This document shows positions 45,681 through 54,391 of a stretch of DNA of 64,000 bases, piece by piece (within the stretch, counting starts at the first letter, position 1; the number at the start of each line of letters is the position of its first letter). The notes below the pieces were generated by a model. That model saw nothing but the letters and a program-made list of their open reading frames with translations, searched no databases and had not been told where the DNA came from. A program made the position numbers and the translations under genes. This DNA is from an uncultured Actinomycetes bacterium (GTDB lineage: Bacteria > Actinomycetota > Acidimicrobiia > Acidimicrobiales > Ilumatobacteraceae): contig CAIQJP010000008.1 of assembly GCA_903872155.1 (NCBI GenBank), positions 79,233-143,232 of the forward strand. The letters are read 5' to 3'.

Positions 45681-47203
45681 GAAGTGGTACGGCTGGAGAT
45701 GTGCTGATCGGGTCGGACTGTGATGTAGCTATCGCCTGCTAGCCCGAGGACTGTGCCCCACCAATTCGCGGGATCCTCAAAGTCGCGCCCTACCTGCAAA
45801 TAGTTGATATTTGCCGTGGCAGAAGGTCCGGCGATGACCGTTGCTTCAGTCAAGTCGATGAGATCGAGTGAAGAAATGGTCTGTTCATTTCGTACAAGCC
45901 AGCCATGGGGTAGCCGGCAGCCAGGTTCGATTGAGGGTAGGTAGTTGCGGATGACGTCATCGCTGAGTGGCGCAATTGGGGTCGTTGAACCTTCAATTTC
46001 GTAACGGAAACCCATCTGCAGCCCAAACATGTCGAAGTGAGTTTGTTGATTGTTGATGGCTTGCTTGAGGCCTTCTTGGTCAGGTTTGCCTAAAGCCTCA
46101 AAGACCTCAATCATTTTGAACGCATTTTCAAGACTCGCTTGAGCGTTGCGTTGGGCGATGGGGCGGCGCTCAGGTTCGTAAGTATCAAGCAAAGAATCGG
46201 GTGACTGACTATCAATGACCGCGTGCAGTTTCCATGCCAAGTTGTGCGCATCTTGGACTCCACTATTCAGCCCCATGCCTCCTGAAGGAGGGAAGCGGTG
46301 AGCTGCATCGCCCACTAAAAAGACTCGACCATCGCGATATCGATCGGCAATTTGTGAAGTCATCGTCCACGATGATGTCTTCAGAATTTTGATGTCGACT
46401 GGAACGTCAATCAGAACTGATCGAACCAAGGACTCAAAATCGTCGGGTGATTGATCAACCACATAGTTGGCGTCAACGGGGTGCATGTACACCCATTCGT
46501 TGTCGCCGCCATGTGATATCAAAGTTCCGCCCATGCCTTGATCGCAAAGCCAGTACAGCACTCCGGGGCATTCGCGTGTGAGTGACGACAGATCGGCCGT
46601 GAAGTGGATCATTGCGAAACTTTGCAGGTTGTCAGGACCTTCCATGTTGATCCCTGATGCACGACGAACCGCACTCGAAGCACCATCGCAACCAAGAAGA
46701 TATTTGGCTTTGATGTCTTCGTCGTTTCCGTTTTTACTCACTTTTGAAACAACGTTTTCGTCTTCTTGAACCATTGATAACCACTGTGTTGAATACTCAA
46801 TTTCGATGCCCATGCTTGAGAGTTCATCAACCAACACTGGCTCAAGTATGTGTTGCGCCAAGTTGCGTAACGGAGTTGGAGTGAGGGCCAACATCTCGTC
46901 GCCTTGACGTTCATACGGAAGTGAACCCAAAACAGTTCCGCCAAGTTTGGTCACCCAATGAACTTGCCCAGCAGCCTGAGGATCTTGGGCGAGTGATCGT
47001 AAGTGATCGACGTTGACCCCGATTTGACGCCACACTTCAAAAGTGCGTGCGTTAATCACGTGGGCTGCTGGTGCGCGTTGTGGTCCTTCGCGTCGTTCGA
47101 TGATGCGAACTGAATGACCCATTTTGTGTAGCAACATTGCAGTGCTGATACCGACGGGGCCAGCTCCAACGATTAATACATCAATGTCTGAAGTTGTTGT
47201 CAT
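45677..47203 (-). CDS. FAD-dependent aromatic hydroxylase (MhpA-like)
   Basis: The 508-residue protein has the FAD Rossmann motif VLIVGAGPVGISTAMLLHKMGHSVRIIER, the DG fingerprint LLGCDGASSAVRRASG, and the GD motif GRVFLVGDAAHRFPPSGGMGLNSGVQDAHNLAWKL. This fits class-A flavoprotein hydroxylases that add OH to phenolic rings. Its ATG overlaps the stop of the preceding SDR (TGATG). Together with the extradiol dioxygenase the operon would hydroxylate a ring and open the catechol; the ring substrate is unknown. Confidence 0.92.
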   Translation of the reverse strand: MTTTSDIDVLIVGAGPVGISTAMLLHKMGHSVRIIERREGPQRAPAAHVINARTFEVWRQIGVNVDHLRSLAQDPQAAGQVHWVTKLGGTVLGSLPYERQGDEMLALTPTPLRNLAQHILEPVLVDELSSMGIEIEYSTQWLSMVQEDENVVSKVSKNGNDEDIKAKYLLGCDGASSAVRRASGINMEGPDNLQSFAMIHFTADLSSLTRECPGVLYWLCDQGMGGTLISHGGDNEWVYMHPVDANYVVDQSPDDFESLVRSVLIDVPVDIKILKTSSWTMTSQIADRYRDGRVFLVGDAAHRFPPSGGMGLNSGVQDAHNLAWKLHAVIDSQSPDSLLDTYEPERRPIAQRNAQASLENAFKMIEVFEALGKPDQEGLKQAINNQQTHFDMFGLQMGFRYEIEGSTTPIAPLSDDVIRNYLPSIEPGCRLPHGWLVRNEQTISSLDLIDLTEATVIAGPSATANINYLQVGRDFEDPANWWGTVLGLAGDSYITVRPDQHISSRTTS

Positions 47204-47982
47204 CAGAAAAGTCCGCTGTACGACCCACCGTCAAGGTGAATGCTCTGACCCGAGATGAATCCGGCTTGTGCACTACACAAAAATGCACAGGTGTCGCCAA
47301 CTTCTTCGGGTCGACCAAGTCGTTTGGCAGCAATCGTTTGCGCCATTTCTTCGTAGGCCTCTTCGAGTGTGATGCCTTTGAATTGCACGGCAAGTTTGGC
47401 CATGCCGAGTTGACGATCGGTGTTGATGCGCTCGGGCAATATGTTGTTGATTGTCACGTTTGATGAAGCGACATCTTTTGAAAGACCCTTTGCGACCGAC
47501 ATCAAACCAGTGCGGGCAGCTGACGATAATCCCATTGGAGATAACGGACTCTTTGTCATTGCCGACGTGATGTTGATGATGCGACCAAATTGACGTTCAA
47601 CCATTCCGTCGAGCACATCACGAATCAGCAGCAAGGGCGCCAGCATGTTGCTGTCAACCGCACTCAACCAATTGTCACGACCCCAGTCTTGAAAGCGTCC
47701 TGGTGGTGGGCCGCCATTATTGGTGATCAAAATGTCTGGACGAGGACATGCATTCAGAAGAGCGTTGCGAGTTTCGTCAAGTGCAATGTCACCTACGACA
47801 CAGGTGACCGTTCCCTGAGCAATGAGACGTAGTTTTTCGGCTGCAGCATCGAGACGATCTTTGTCGCGTCCATTGATAACGACATTGACGCCTTCTTTGG
47901 CAAGTGATTCGGCACATGCAAAACCGAGACCAGCGCTCGAAGCTGCGATGATGGCATTCTTGCCAGCAATTCCGAGGTCCAT
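47203..47982 (-). CDS. SDR-family protein, atypical active site
   Basis: The 259-residue protein begins at ATG 47982, overlapping the dioxygenase stop (TGATG). The nucleotide site is present (AIIAASSAGLGFACAESLAKEG, with an atypical glycine pattern). NNGGPPPG replaces the usual NNAG, and the catalytic block reads SPMGLSSAARTGLMSVAKGLSKDV instead of the classical YxxxK. This resembles a divergent SDR clade lacking the standard catalytic Tyr and Lys. It may bind NAD(P) and act as a dehydrogenase by another mechanism, or have another role. Confidence 0.85.
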   Translation of the reverse strand: MDLGIAGKNAIIAASSAGLGFACAESLAKEGVNVVINGRDKDRLDAAAEKLRLIAQGTVTCVVGDIALDETRNALLNACPRPDILITNNGGPPPGRFQDWGRDNWLSAVDSNMLAPLLLIRDVLDGMVERQFGRIINITSAMTKSPLSPMGLSSAARTGLMSVAKGLSKDVASSNVTINNILPERINTDRQLGMAKLAVQFKGITLEEAYEEMAQTIAAKRLGRPEEVGDTCAFLCSAQAGFISGQSIHLDGGSYSGLF

Positions 47983-48911
47983 CAGAAATCCAAATCGGCG
48001 GGTGGGTTCGGTCCCCACTGATTAATGCCGGCGAAAATTGAATGCTTATTGAGGGGTGTTGACGCAACAAGTAGATCGGTGTCGGTCCAGTGTTCGAGCG
48101 TGAATCCGAGCGGGTCTTTCCAATAGTCAAAGATCTGTCCACCCAAAATGTGGCGACCGACTCCCCAGTAATGACGAGCGCCTGTTGCAAGTAGCGGTTC
48201 GCGTCCAGCCATGAGGTCGTCGAAGTCGGCGACTTCCCATGCGCAATGTCCGAGACGAGTTTCGCCCGTTTCCAAAATGAGTAATGAGTGATGATCTGTC
48301 GGAATGTCGCCACGATCACAACGCATGAAACGGCCGATGGGTTGTTCGGGATCTTCGACGTACATGTCATCTGATCCCAGAAGGCCAAGAGTGTTTGAGT
48401 ACCAATCGGCGAGGCGAGCGAGTGATGTTGTCTTAATCACTCCGTGACCGAATCGCTTCACTTGTGATGGTCCAGCAGCGATGCGTTGAAGTTCGACCGC
48501 ACGTGGACGTGACTGACCATTGTTGTAGGCAGCGTGCGATCGGATTTCAAGCGGTGTGAGTCGCTCAGCGTCGGCGATGACTTCAATGCGATTTCCGTCC
48601 GGGTCGGTGAGTCGCACAATCAAACCGCCGCCTGGCTCGGTGCAGCTTTCAATGGGTGTGCCAGTTGCTTGTGACAACGTCTCAAGGTCGGCGCGAGTTG
48701 CATTAAAGGTAAGTCCGATGAAAGCAACTTCGCCAAGATGCGTCACGTGAACATGGTGATCGGCGTCAGTACCGCGCATGTACAACGCATCGTCAGTGCG
48801 AGCCGAACGAATCATTCCGAAGTTCGTGAGGTAGGCCTCCATCACGTCTAGGTCGGGGCCTTGAAATCGAGGGAAGGCGATATCGGAGACTTTGATGATC
48901 GGATTGCTCAT
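47982..48911 (-). CDS. Extradiol (type I, VOC-fold) ring-cleavage dioxygenase
   Basis: The 309-residue protein has two VOC-fold halves. The C-terminal half carries the iron-binding pattern of type I extradiol enzymes: GHGVIKT (His), LGHCAWEV (His) and GFTLEHWTD (Glu). It would cleave a catechol-like ring with Fe(II) and O2. It is the first gene of the three-gene operon, divergent from the MarR gene at 48977, with 65 bases between them. Confidence 0.9.
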   Translation of the reverse strand: MSNPIIKVSDIAFPRFQGPDLDVMEAYLTNFGMIRSARTDDALYMRGTDADHHVHVTHLGEVAFIGLTFNATRADLETLSQATGTPIESCTEPGGGLIVRLTDPDGNRIEVIADAERLTPLEIRSHAAYNNGQSRPRAVELQRIAAGPSQVKRFGHGVIKTTSLARLADWYSNTLGLLGSDDMYVEDPEQPIGRFMRCDRGDIPTDHHSLLILETGETRLGHCAWEVADFDDLMAGREPLLATGARHYWGVGRHILGGQIFDYWKDPLGFTLEHWTDTDLLVASTPLNKHSIFAGINQWGPNPPADLDF

Positions 48912-48976
48912 AGATGAGATAGTACGACATCAAACTATTTCTTGGCAATAGGCAGATCGGCAATTAGGGTGACGGC
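48912..48976. promoter_or_regulatory. Divergent promoter region of the MarR gene and the aromatic operon
   Basis: The 65-base gap must hold both promoters. A small inverted repeat, ATAGT (48919-48923) with ACTAT (48934-48938), could be part of a MarR operator, but it is short and not convincing by itself. Confidence 0.35.
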
Positions 48977-49477
48977 ATGGGCGTAGAAAACCTGATTGAT
49001 GAGACGATTCAAGGCTGGTCAGAGCAGCGGCCCGACCTCAACTTTGCATCGATGGAGTTGTCACTGAAGTTGAATTCAATTGTTCGGGCCGTGAGTGATC
49101 AATTGGCGCGTCAACTAGAAGATCTTGGAATCAGTTTGGGGGAGTTTGACGTCTTGGCCACGTTGCGTCGCCATGGGCGAGGAGCGAAGTTGACTCCGAA
49201 AGAAATTGCGGCGGCAACTTTTGTAACGCCGAGTGGTTTGACAAATCGACTGGCACGTCTCGAGAAGTTGGGTTTCATAGATCGACAAGCGGACCCACGA
49301 GATGGGCGTGGTGCCCTCATCAAGATCACGCCGGCGGGCAAGCGACTTGCTGATCGGGGTATTGAAATTGTTGTCGAAACACAAGATCGATATATGAATG
49401 AATTGTCAACACAATTGAAAAAGGGTCTTGATCAGTCGATGACTCGACTGATCAAGACCCTTGATTCAGGTAGTTAA
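48977..49477 (+). CDS. MarR-family transcriptional regulator
   Basis: The 166-residue protein has the MarR winged-helix: GEFDVLATLRRHGRGAKLTPKEIAAATFVTPSGLTNRLARLEKLGFIDRQADPRDGRGALIKITPAGKRL. It is divergent from the extradiol dioxygenase operon and probably represses it until an aromatic ligand binds. Its last codons (KKGLDQSMTRLIKTLDSGS) are written by a perfect 19-base-pair palindrome, described separately. The stop is 11 bases from the convergent surface-protein gene end. Confidence 0.9.
   Translation: MGVENLIDETIQGWSEQRPDLNFASMELSLKLNSIVRAVSDQLARQLEDLGISLGEFDVLATLRRHGRGAKLTPKEIAAATFVTPSGLTNRLARLEKLGFIDRQADPRDGRGALIKITPAGKRLADRGIEIVVETQDRYMNELSTQLKKGLDQSMTRLIKTLDSGS
49421..49462. terminator. 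Perfect 19-bp palindrome inside the 3' end of the MarR gene
   Basis: AAGGGTCTTGATCAGTCGA (49421-49439) pairs exactly with its reverse complement (49444-49462) around a four-base loop (TGAC). The stop of MarR is 15 bases after it, and the convergent surface-protein gene ends at 49488. A bidirectional terminator written into coding sequence is likely; an operator is also possible. Confidence 0.65.
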
Positions 49478-49487
49478 CTACTTCTAG

Positions 49488-52133
49488 TCAGCCAGGCGCT
49501 ACTTCGTTAACGATTGCTTCAATATCTTCAATCGCTCCGGCGGCACCTGTTGCATTAAGAGTTAGCTCTCCGGTTAGGAAATCGAAGATGCCAGAGACTT
49601 GAGCGCTATCAGAAACTCGAGTGCCACTGAGGGCAACCTTGCCTCCTGCCAGAACATCGTAGGAACTGATTTCTAGATCGACTCGAGCACTTGCCCGCGG
49701 GGCAGTGAGTCCTATGAGCACTGTTTCAACAGGCGTGTTTCCACTAGCCGAAATCAAGGTAGTTAAGTTCTTCCCCTGAGCGTCCTTGCCTGTCATTACG
49801 ACGTAGTCACCAATTGTTTGGCTGAGGGGCTGAGTCTTGATTGCAGAGACGATTTCTGTACCAATCAATGTGTTGGGGAAAACGTATGAGATTCTCCACG
49901 ATGTCAGGTTGCCCATTTGGTTGTAGATGGCCAAAACTTTTGAACTAATGATGTGATAGGCGAGGGCCGCTTGAACTGAGACGCCGCCCGTGAAATTCGC
50001 ACTGCTGTAGGCGGGGGTTGCGAACGTGTCTTGTGCATCATTCCAACGGTAAATACCCCTATTCACTCCATCTTGCGTACTGTAGACATCGCCATCGGGG
50101 AATACTTTGAAGAATTGCGAGGGGTTGCCAGCAGGCAACTTACGAATAACTCCAGCTGGAGTGATCATGTAGATGAAAAACCCGTACGCGTAACAATCGG
50201 TCACGGGTTGGCGAGCCTGGCCAAGAGCGGGTTGACTTTCTCCGAGGCCGATCGGTGGATTCGTCGTGGCATTTCCTGAGAAGTCGCAGACGTCGGCGTA
50301 GCCCGTGATAAAGGTCTGTCCGTTGGCACGAGTCAAGAAGTTGTAAATGCTCACGCCACGACTCGGGCTTCCATCGGCGTGGGTCGTCAAGTCGAAATCG
50401 TTCATTTGCAACAGGCTGGTTATTTCGCCAGTTGCGCGATCCCATTTGCGGAACTCCATTGAACCAGCAGGTGCAATGATCGCCGAGTAGTACACATTTC
50501 CAGCATCATCAAACTGAATCGGATCGTTAAACGAAGGACGGAAGTTGGTGTCCCAGAAGAACTGTTGGATATTCGGGTCAACACAAGTCGGCAAACCGGT
50601 GTCGGTGTCGACGCGAGCCAACAAGCAGGTCTCGGTGCCATTGTCATCAAGGTTTGCTGCTCGGTCGTACAACACGTACACCGATCCGTCGGGACTGGTC
50701 AGAGTGTGAGCGATTTTTGCCGAACCATTAACTGCTGCAGTTTCAGTTGTGCCGTCTTCATTGATCACAACCAAGTTCGACGAATCAACCTCTTGAATTC
50801 CGCGTCGACCTTCAGCAACCTGCAGTGATGCACGAGCGACCGAGTTGGCGGCAACACCTACAGCAACGGCACCAGAGAAGTCATATGCCAAAGCGTTTGG
50901 TCCGGGAGTCGGATCTTCACGCGTGTCACGGAGACGTGCCGGTGAAGCAAGCGAGGTGAAATGCGTTGAAGTGATATGGGCCGAAACATCAACAAGAATG
51001 TCGGCTTTTCCGTACACATAGATACAAACTTTTCCTGCACCAGAAACGGGTGCAATCAAACTGTTCGGAACAGTTTGGCCTGAGATGAAGTTCAACGTTG
51101 AAGTATTGGGGCGTGTGCCACATGGATAAACAGTGACATATCCGCCGAAGTCATTCGCTTCCGTCTTTACTGCAGTCACGTTCATTGCCACTGCCGAGAT
51201 TCCAGCAGGAATACCAAACGTGCCAGTCACTTGCAGTTCTTTAGCGAGACCTGAACCATCAATTGTTCCGACCTTGCTTGACGAGCGCGTGTCGAGCAAA
51301 CGTTCGGGCTTGCTGAGTGACGTGAGTGAACCAGTGGGGAAGTAGCCAGAGACGTCCGCCAAAATGTCGGACTTACCGTAGACGTAGAAACAGACTTTTC
51401 CGGATGCCGAGACTGGGACGATGACGCTGTTCGGAATGGTCTGTCCACTAACGAAGTTGATATTTGAAGTATTTGGGCGCTCGCCACACGGATACACGGT
51501 GACGTATCCGCCAACGTCGCTGGCTTCAGTATCAACAGCGGTGACGTTCATTGCCACAGCCGAGATCCCGGCAGGGATTCCTGCATTTCCGGTGATCTGA
51601 AGTTCCTTGGCTGTCCCGGAGCCGTCAAGTTTTCCGATTTTCTCGGTTTCGGGACGAGTATCTAAGAATCGACTATTGGCAGCACTGACAGTCGCAAACC
51701 CAGCGGCGGGCACGTAGCCGCTGACGTCAACAATGAGGTTGGCGATGCCATACACATAGAGACATACATCGCCATTCACTGACATCGGTGTGATCACACT
51801 GTTGGCCAACGTTTGGCCGCTGATGAAGTTGAGATTTGAGGCATTTGGGCGATCGCCACATGGGTACACCGTGATGTATCCACCGGTGGCAGGTGCTTGT
51901 GTTTTAACTGCAGTCACGTTCAATGCGACGGCAGATGCGTCTACGGGAATTCCGTTGGTGCCACCGACACGAATTTTGAGCGGAGCACCTGAACCGTCAA
52001 GGGCACCGACTGGAGCGCCAGTAGTTGCCGCTGGCTGCAGATTGCCCGCCGCCTGACTGCCGTTAGCAAAAGCAAAGCTGGTCGCCAATGTGAGGCCAGC
52101 GACAAGGACGTATTTCAAGGATGATTTCCGCAT
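49488..52133 (-). CDS. Secreted protein with N-terminal two-cysteine repeats and a propeller-like C-terminal half
   Basis: The 881-residue protein has a signal peptide (KYVLVAGLTLATSFAFA). Three copies of the 120-residue two-cysteine repeat follow (residues about 30-390), with YPCG and VCxYVYG cysteines; a fourth begins (RLRDTRED). The second half (about 400-870) has repeated beta-strand patterns such as SPDGSVYVLYDRAANLDD, FDDAGNVYYSAIIAP and FKVFPDGDVYSTQDG, suggestive of a beta-propeller; this is inference. No catalytic motif is seen. The position of the repeats is N-terminal, opposite to the two proteases. It is likely a surface or extracellular protein. Confidence 0.8.
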   Translation of the reverse strand: MRKSSLKYVLVAGLTLATSFAFANGSQAAGNLQPAATTGAPVGALDGSGAPLKIRVGGTNGIPVDASAVALNVTAVKTQAPATGGYITVYPCGDRPNASNLNFISGQTLANSVITPMSVNGDVCLYVYGIANLIVDVSGYVPAAGFATVSAANSRFLDTRPETEKIGKLDGSGTAKELQITGNAGIPAGISAVAMNVTAVDTEASDVGGYVTVYPCGERPNTSNINFVSGQTIPNSVIVPVSASGKVCFYVYGKSDILADVSGYFPTGSLTSLSKPERLLDTRSSSKVGTIDGSGLAKELQVTGTFGIPAGISAVAMNVTAVKTEANDFGGYVTVYPCGTRPNTSTLNFISGQTVPNSLIAPVSGAGKVCIYVYGKADILVDVSAHITSTHFTSLASPARLRDTREDPTPGPNALAYDFSGAVAVGVAANSVARASLQVAEGRRGIQEVDSSNLVVINEDGTTETAAVNGSAKIAHTLTSPDGSVYVLYDRAANLDDNGTETCLLARVDTDTGLPTCVDPNIQQFFWDTNFRPSFNDPIQFDDAGNVYYSAIIAPAGSMEFRKWDRATGEITSLLQMNDFDLTTHADGSPSRGVSIYNFLTRANGQTFITGYADVCDFSGNATTNPPIGLGESQPALGQARQPVTDCYAYGFFIYMITPAGVIRKLPAGNPSQFFKVFPDGDVYSTQDGVNRGIYRWNDAQDTFATPAYSSANFTGGVSVQAALAYHIISSKVLAIYNQMGNLTSWRISYVFPNTLIGTEIVSAIKTQPLSQTIGDYVVMTGKDAQGKNLTTLISASGNTPVETVLIGLTAPRASARVDLEISSYDVLAGGKVALSGTRVSDSAQVSGIFDFLTGELTLNATGAAGAIEDIEAIVNEVAPG
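50900..52050 (-). repeat. Tandem 120-residue two-cysteine repeats (surface protein)
   Basis: Three copies each contain ALNVTAV or AMNVTAV, GYxTVYPCG, LNF or INF, SGQTxxNSxI and VCxYVYG. They are closely related to the C-terminal copies in the protein at 12742. The first copy starts right after the signal peptide and lacks the DTR motif. Confidence 0.8.
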
Positions 52134-52214
52134 CTAGGCAGGCTACGGAATCAAGTGTCCTTTGGTCAATACTTTGAAGTTTTTAGTCCTTGGTTGTTGT
52201 TCACAAGCAAAAGG

Positions 52215-52266
52215 CGATCTGGTCTGGCGAAGTGGCAGGTTTCCTCAGTTTTTTCCGACCAGATCG
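52215..52266 (+). repeat. 52-bp palindrome-ended element, copy 3, overlapping a gene end
   Basis: Same 10-base inverted ends as copies 1 and 2. It overlaps the last 22 bases of the SDR gene (stop at 52245): the reversed left end codes Asp-Leu-Val-Gly-Lys-Asn and then the stop. The element therefore provides the C-terminus of that protein. Confidence 0.85.
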
Positions 52267-53111
52267 TTCAGGGTGAGACGACCTTCGAGTCCGATTGGGG
52301 GGAGGACCGTCGGGTGACCAGCCCACACTTGAACATCGTCACCGGTTCGGCCGTCTGGACCCTCAGCAATCAGTTCGACAATGAGACCCGCCACGTCATC
52401 GGCTTGCATAGTCCCCGACGGCAATGGTCGGTCGCCCAACACACTCAAAAACATCGGGGTAATGGTCGCGCCCATGCCAAAAGAATTCACGCGAATCTTG
52501 TGTGGTGCCAAATCGCGAGCCCACGCATTGGTGATGCCTTTGATACCCCATTTGGACGAGTCGTATATATCGAAGTTCTTGCTGCCCACGGGCGAGCGTT
52601 GCACGTCTTTCCAGGGACACTCTTGAGCATCGGTGTGATCGAGGTGTTCGGGCCAGCCACACGTATGTATATGGTCAGTCGTAATGTTCACAATGTCGCC
52701 TCCAGTGGCGAGCATGTGAGGAATCGCGGCGCGGCCCGTGAGATACACGCCCCGCAGGTTGACGTTGATGACGTCATCAAAATCTTGAATCGCGCGATCG
52801 TACGAATCTTTCTTCGGTTGCGTGGGGCGAACGATGCCAGCATTGCTGACGACGATGTCAATTCCGCCCATTGCTCGAGCGGCATTATCGACAAAATTTT
52901 TGATCTGCATGGGCTGACTGACATCGGCGACCTCGGCATAAACAATGTCCGTCCATTGACGAAGCTCTTCGCCAACGTCAATCACGCGCGGATCTTTGTC
53001 GCAGACGCCGACAAATGTCCCGGCTTGCGCAAGGGACTTTGCTACTGCATATCCGAGCCCATTGGCGGCACCAGTAACGATTGCTTTTCGTTGCACAATT
53101 GGATTGACCAT
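52245..53111 (-). CDS. SDR-family oxidoreductase
   Basis: The 288-residue protein has the classical TGAANGLGYAVAKSL nucleotide site, NAGIV, a Ser-Tyr-Lys site (ITTDH and YDSSKWGIKG) and the segment RVNSFGMGATITPMF. It reduces or oxidises a small carbonyl or alcohol compound with NAD(P). The last six codons come from the 52-bp element at 52215. A divergent TetR gene starts 23 bases away and is probably its regulator. Confidence 0.92.
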   Translation of the reverse strand: MVNPIVQRKAIVTGAANGLGYAVAKSLAQAGTFVGVCDKDPRVIDVGEELRQWTDIVYAEVADVSQPMQIKNFVDNAARAMGGIDIVVSNAGIVRPTQPKKDSYDRAIQDFDDVINVNLRGVYLTGRAAIPHMLATGGDIVNITTDHIHTCGWPEHLDHTDAQECPWKDVQRSPVGSKNFDIYDSSKWGIKGITNAWARDLAPHKIRVNSFGMGATITPMFLSVLGDRPLPSGTMQADDVAGLIVELIAEGPDGRTGDDVQVWAGHPTVLPPIGLEGRLTLNDLVGKN

Positions 53112-53134
53112 ATTTGCGAGATTAGTTTGTTTAG

Positions 53135-53740
53135 ATGGTTGTTAAATCAAAAACACCGGCGAAATCGAAAGCGTCGGCGAAACCTGAAAAACGCACTTAT
53201 GTTCGTCGGACTGATATTGAAGAGCGGCTCGTTGATACCGCACTCCAGCTTTTGCTCACTCGCGACCCCGAATCATTGACGATTCGCGAAATTGCGGCAC
53301 AGGCAAAAACTCATCACCGCTACATTCCCGATTATTTCGGAGGTAAAGGTCCGCTGTTTACCGAAGTCTTTCCGCGTGCCAGCGCATCGATAGTTGGCAT
53401 CGTTGAGGAAGGAACTTTCAAAACCTTTCCGAGTCCTGAACTGGTCCGCATGATCCGACTCGTGAGTTGGTTGGCGGTCAACGAACCGAAATGGTTTAGT
53501 ACTCGTAAAAACGGAAGGGTTCTTGAAGCGGTCACTGCGTACTACCAAAATGCTTATGGGCTGAATGACGCCAATGCTCGTCATATGGCACAAAAGTTAG
53601 TGGCCGCAGTTGTCGTGTCAGTGCTGTATCCAGAGATCGTCCGTTTTAAGCGCGATCAAACGAAAGAATTTTTGGAAAGCGACCGAGCCATTGCGCTTTT
53701 TCTTGTGAGTCAACAGAAGCCTGCGAAGTCAAAGAAATAG
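53135..53740 (+). CDS. TetR-family transcriptional regulator
   Basis: The 201-residue protein has a basic Lys-rich N-terminus (KSKTPAKSKASAKPEKR), a TetR helix-turn-helix (IEERLVDTALQLLLTRDPESLTIREIAAQAKTHHRYIPDYFGGKGPLFTEVF) and a helical ligand domain. It is divergent from the SDR at 52245 with only 23 bases between the starts, so it most likely represses that gene and itself. A Lys-rich tail (KPAKSKK) mirrors the N-terminus. Confidence 0.88.
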   Translation: MVVKSKTPAKSKASAKPEKRTYVRRTDIEERLVDTALQLLLTRDPESLTIREIAAQAKTHHRYIPDYFGGKGPLFTEVFPRASASIVGIVEEGTFKTFPSPELVRMIRLVSWLAVNEPKWFSTRKNGRVLEAVTAYYQNAYGLNDANARHMAQKLVAAVVVSVLYPEIVRFKRDQTKEFLESDRAIALFLVSQQKPAKSKK

Positions 53741-53752
53741 TGCTTCAACGAT

Positions 53753-54379
53753 CTAAATAGTTGTTGGACCGTGGAAGATGTCGCCGTTATTGAATATGGC
53801 GACTCGGGATGGGCACGGTAAGTCAACAATCAGATTTTCAGTGAGTGTGATGAAACGCGAAGTCCAACCTTCGGGCATTCGCCGTGGCTTGATGTCACTT
53901 CGTCGTTGATTTAAATGCGATTCAACGGCTTGTGGTAACAAGGTTGTACCACCACGAAAATCATCGTTGGTATCCAAGACTTCAAGAGTTCGGCCAGCAG
54001 CGAAGAACACACGATGACTTTTGAAGACGGGTAATACGGTGACGCCTTCGAAACCCTTTTCGGGACGACCAGGACGAGCGACTAAGGCAAACACGCGATT
54101 GCCGATGTGCGTTGTTTCAACAGGGCCATCAATTTCGGCGTTGGGTGGACGGCGAAAAAATGCGGCGTCGTGCTGGCTACGACCAACTCCAGATTTCCGG
54201 AAGCCTTCGGGGACAACGAGCGCCGCGTATTCTTCGGGCGAAATGGGCTCGGTTGACAGCCACACACCAAAAGTCGCGTCATCCATCACTTCGCCATAGA
54301 ACTCGCAGCCTCCAAGGGTCCAATTGGCCGACCAACTGGGGTCGCCGCCGACCAGTTTCTTCACATCGTCTGTGTTCAT
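53753..54379 (-). CDS. Hypothetical protein next to a hydrolase
   Basis: From ATG 54379 the protein has 208 residues; TTG 54385 gives two more. It has no signal peptide or membrane helix. A Trp-rich start (DPSWSANWTLGGCEFYGEV) and motifs such as GRSQHDAAFFRRPPNAEIDGP and VFFAAGRTLEVLDTNDDFRGGTTLLP are seen, but I do not recognise the family. It follows the alpha/beta hydrolase gene by 12 bases on the same strand, suggesting co-transcription. Confidence 0.65.
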   Translation of the reverse strand: MNTDDVKKLVGGDPSWSANWTLGGCEFYGEVMDDATFGVWLSTEPISPEEYAALVVPEGFRKSGVGRSQHDAAFFRRPPNAEIDGPVETTHIGNRVFALVARPGRPEKGFEGVTVLPVFKSHRVFFAAGRTLEVLDTNDDFRGGTTLLPQAVESHLNQRRSDIKPRRMPEGWTSRFITLTENLIVDLPCPSRVAIFNNGDIFHGPTTI

Positions 54380-54391
54380 TTTCAATTCTTT

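Noticed and set aside
52155..53279. 374-codon open frame on the plus strand across the SDR gene
   Set aside because: It overlaps a clear SDR in the opposite direction and the start of the TetR gene; the product has no recognisable pattern.
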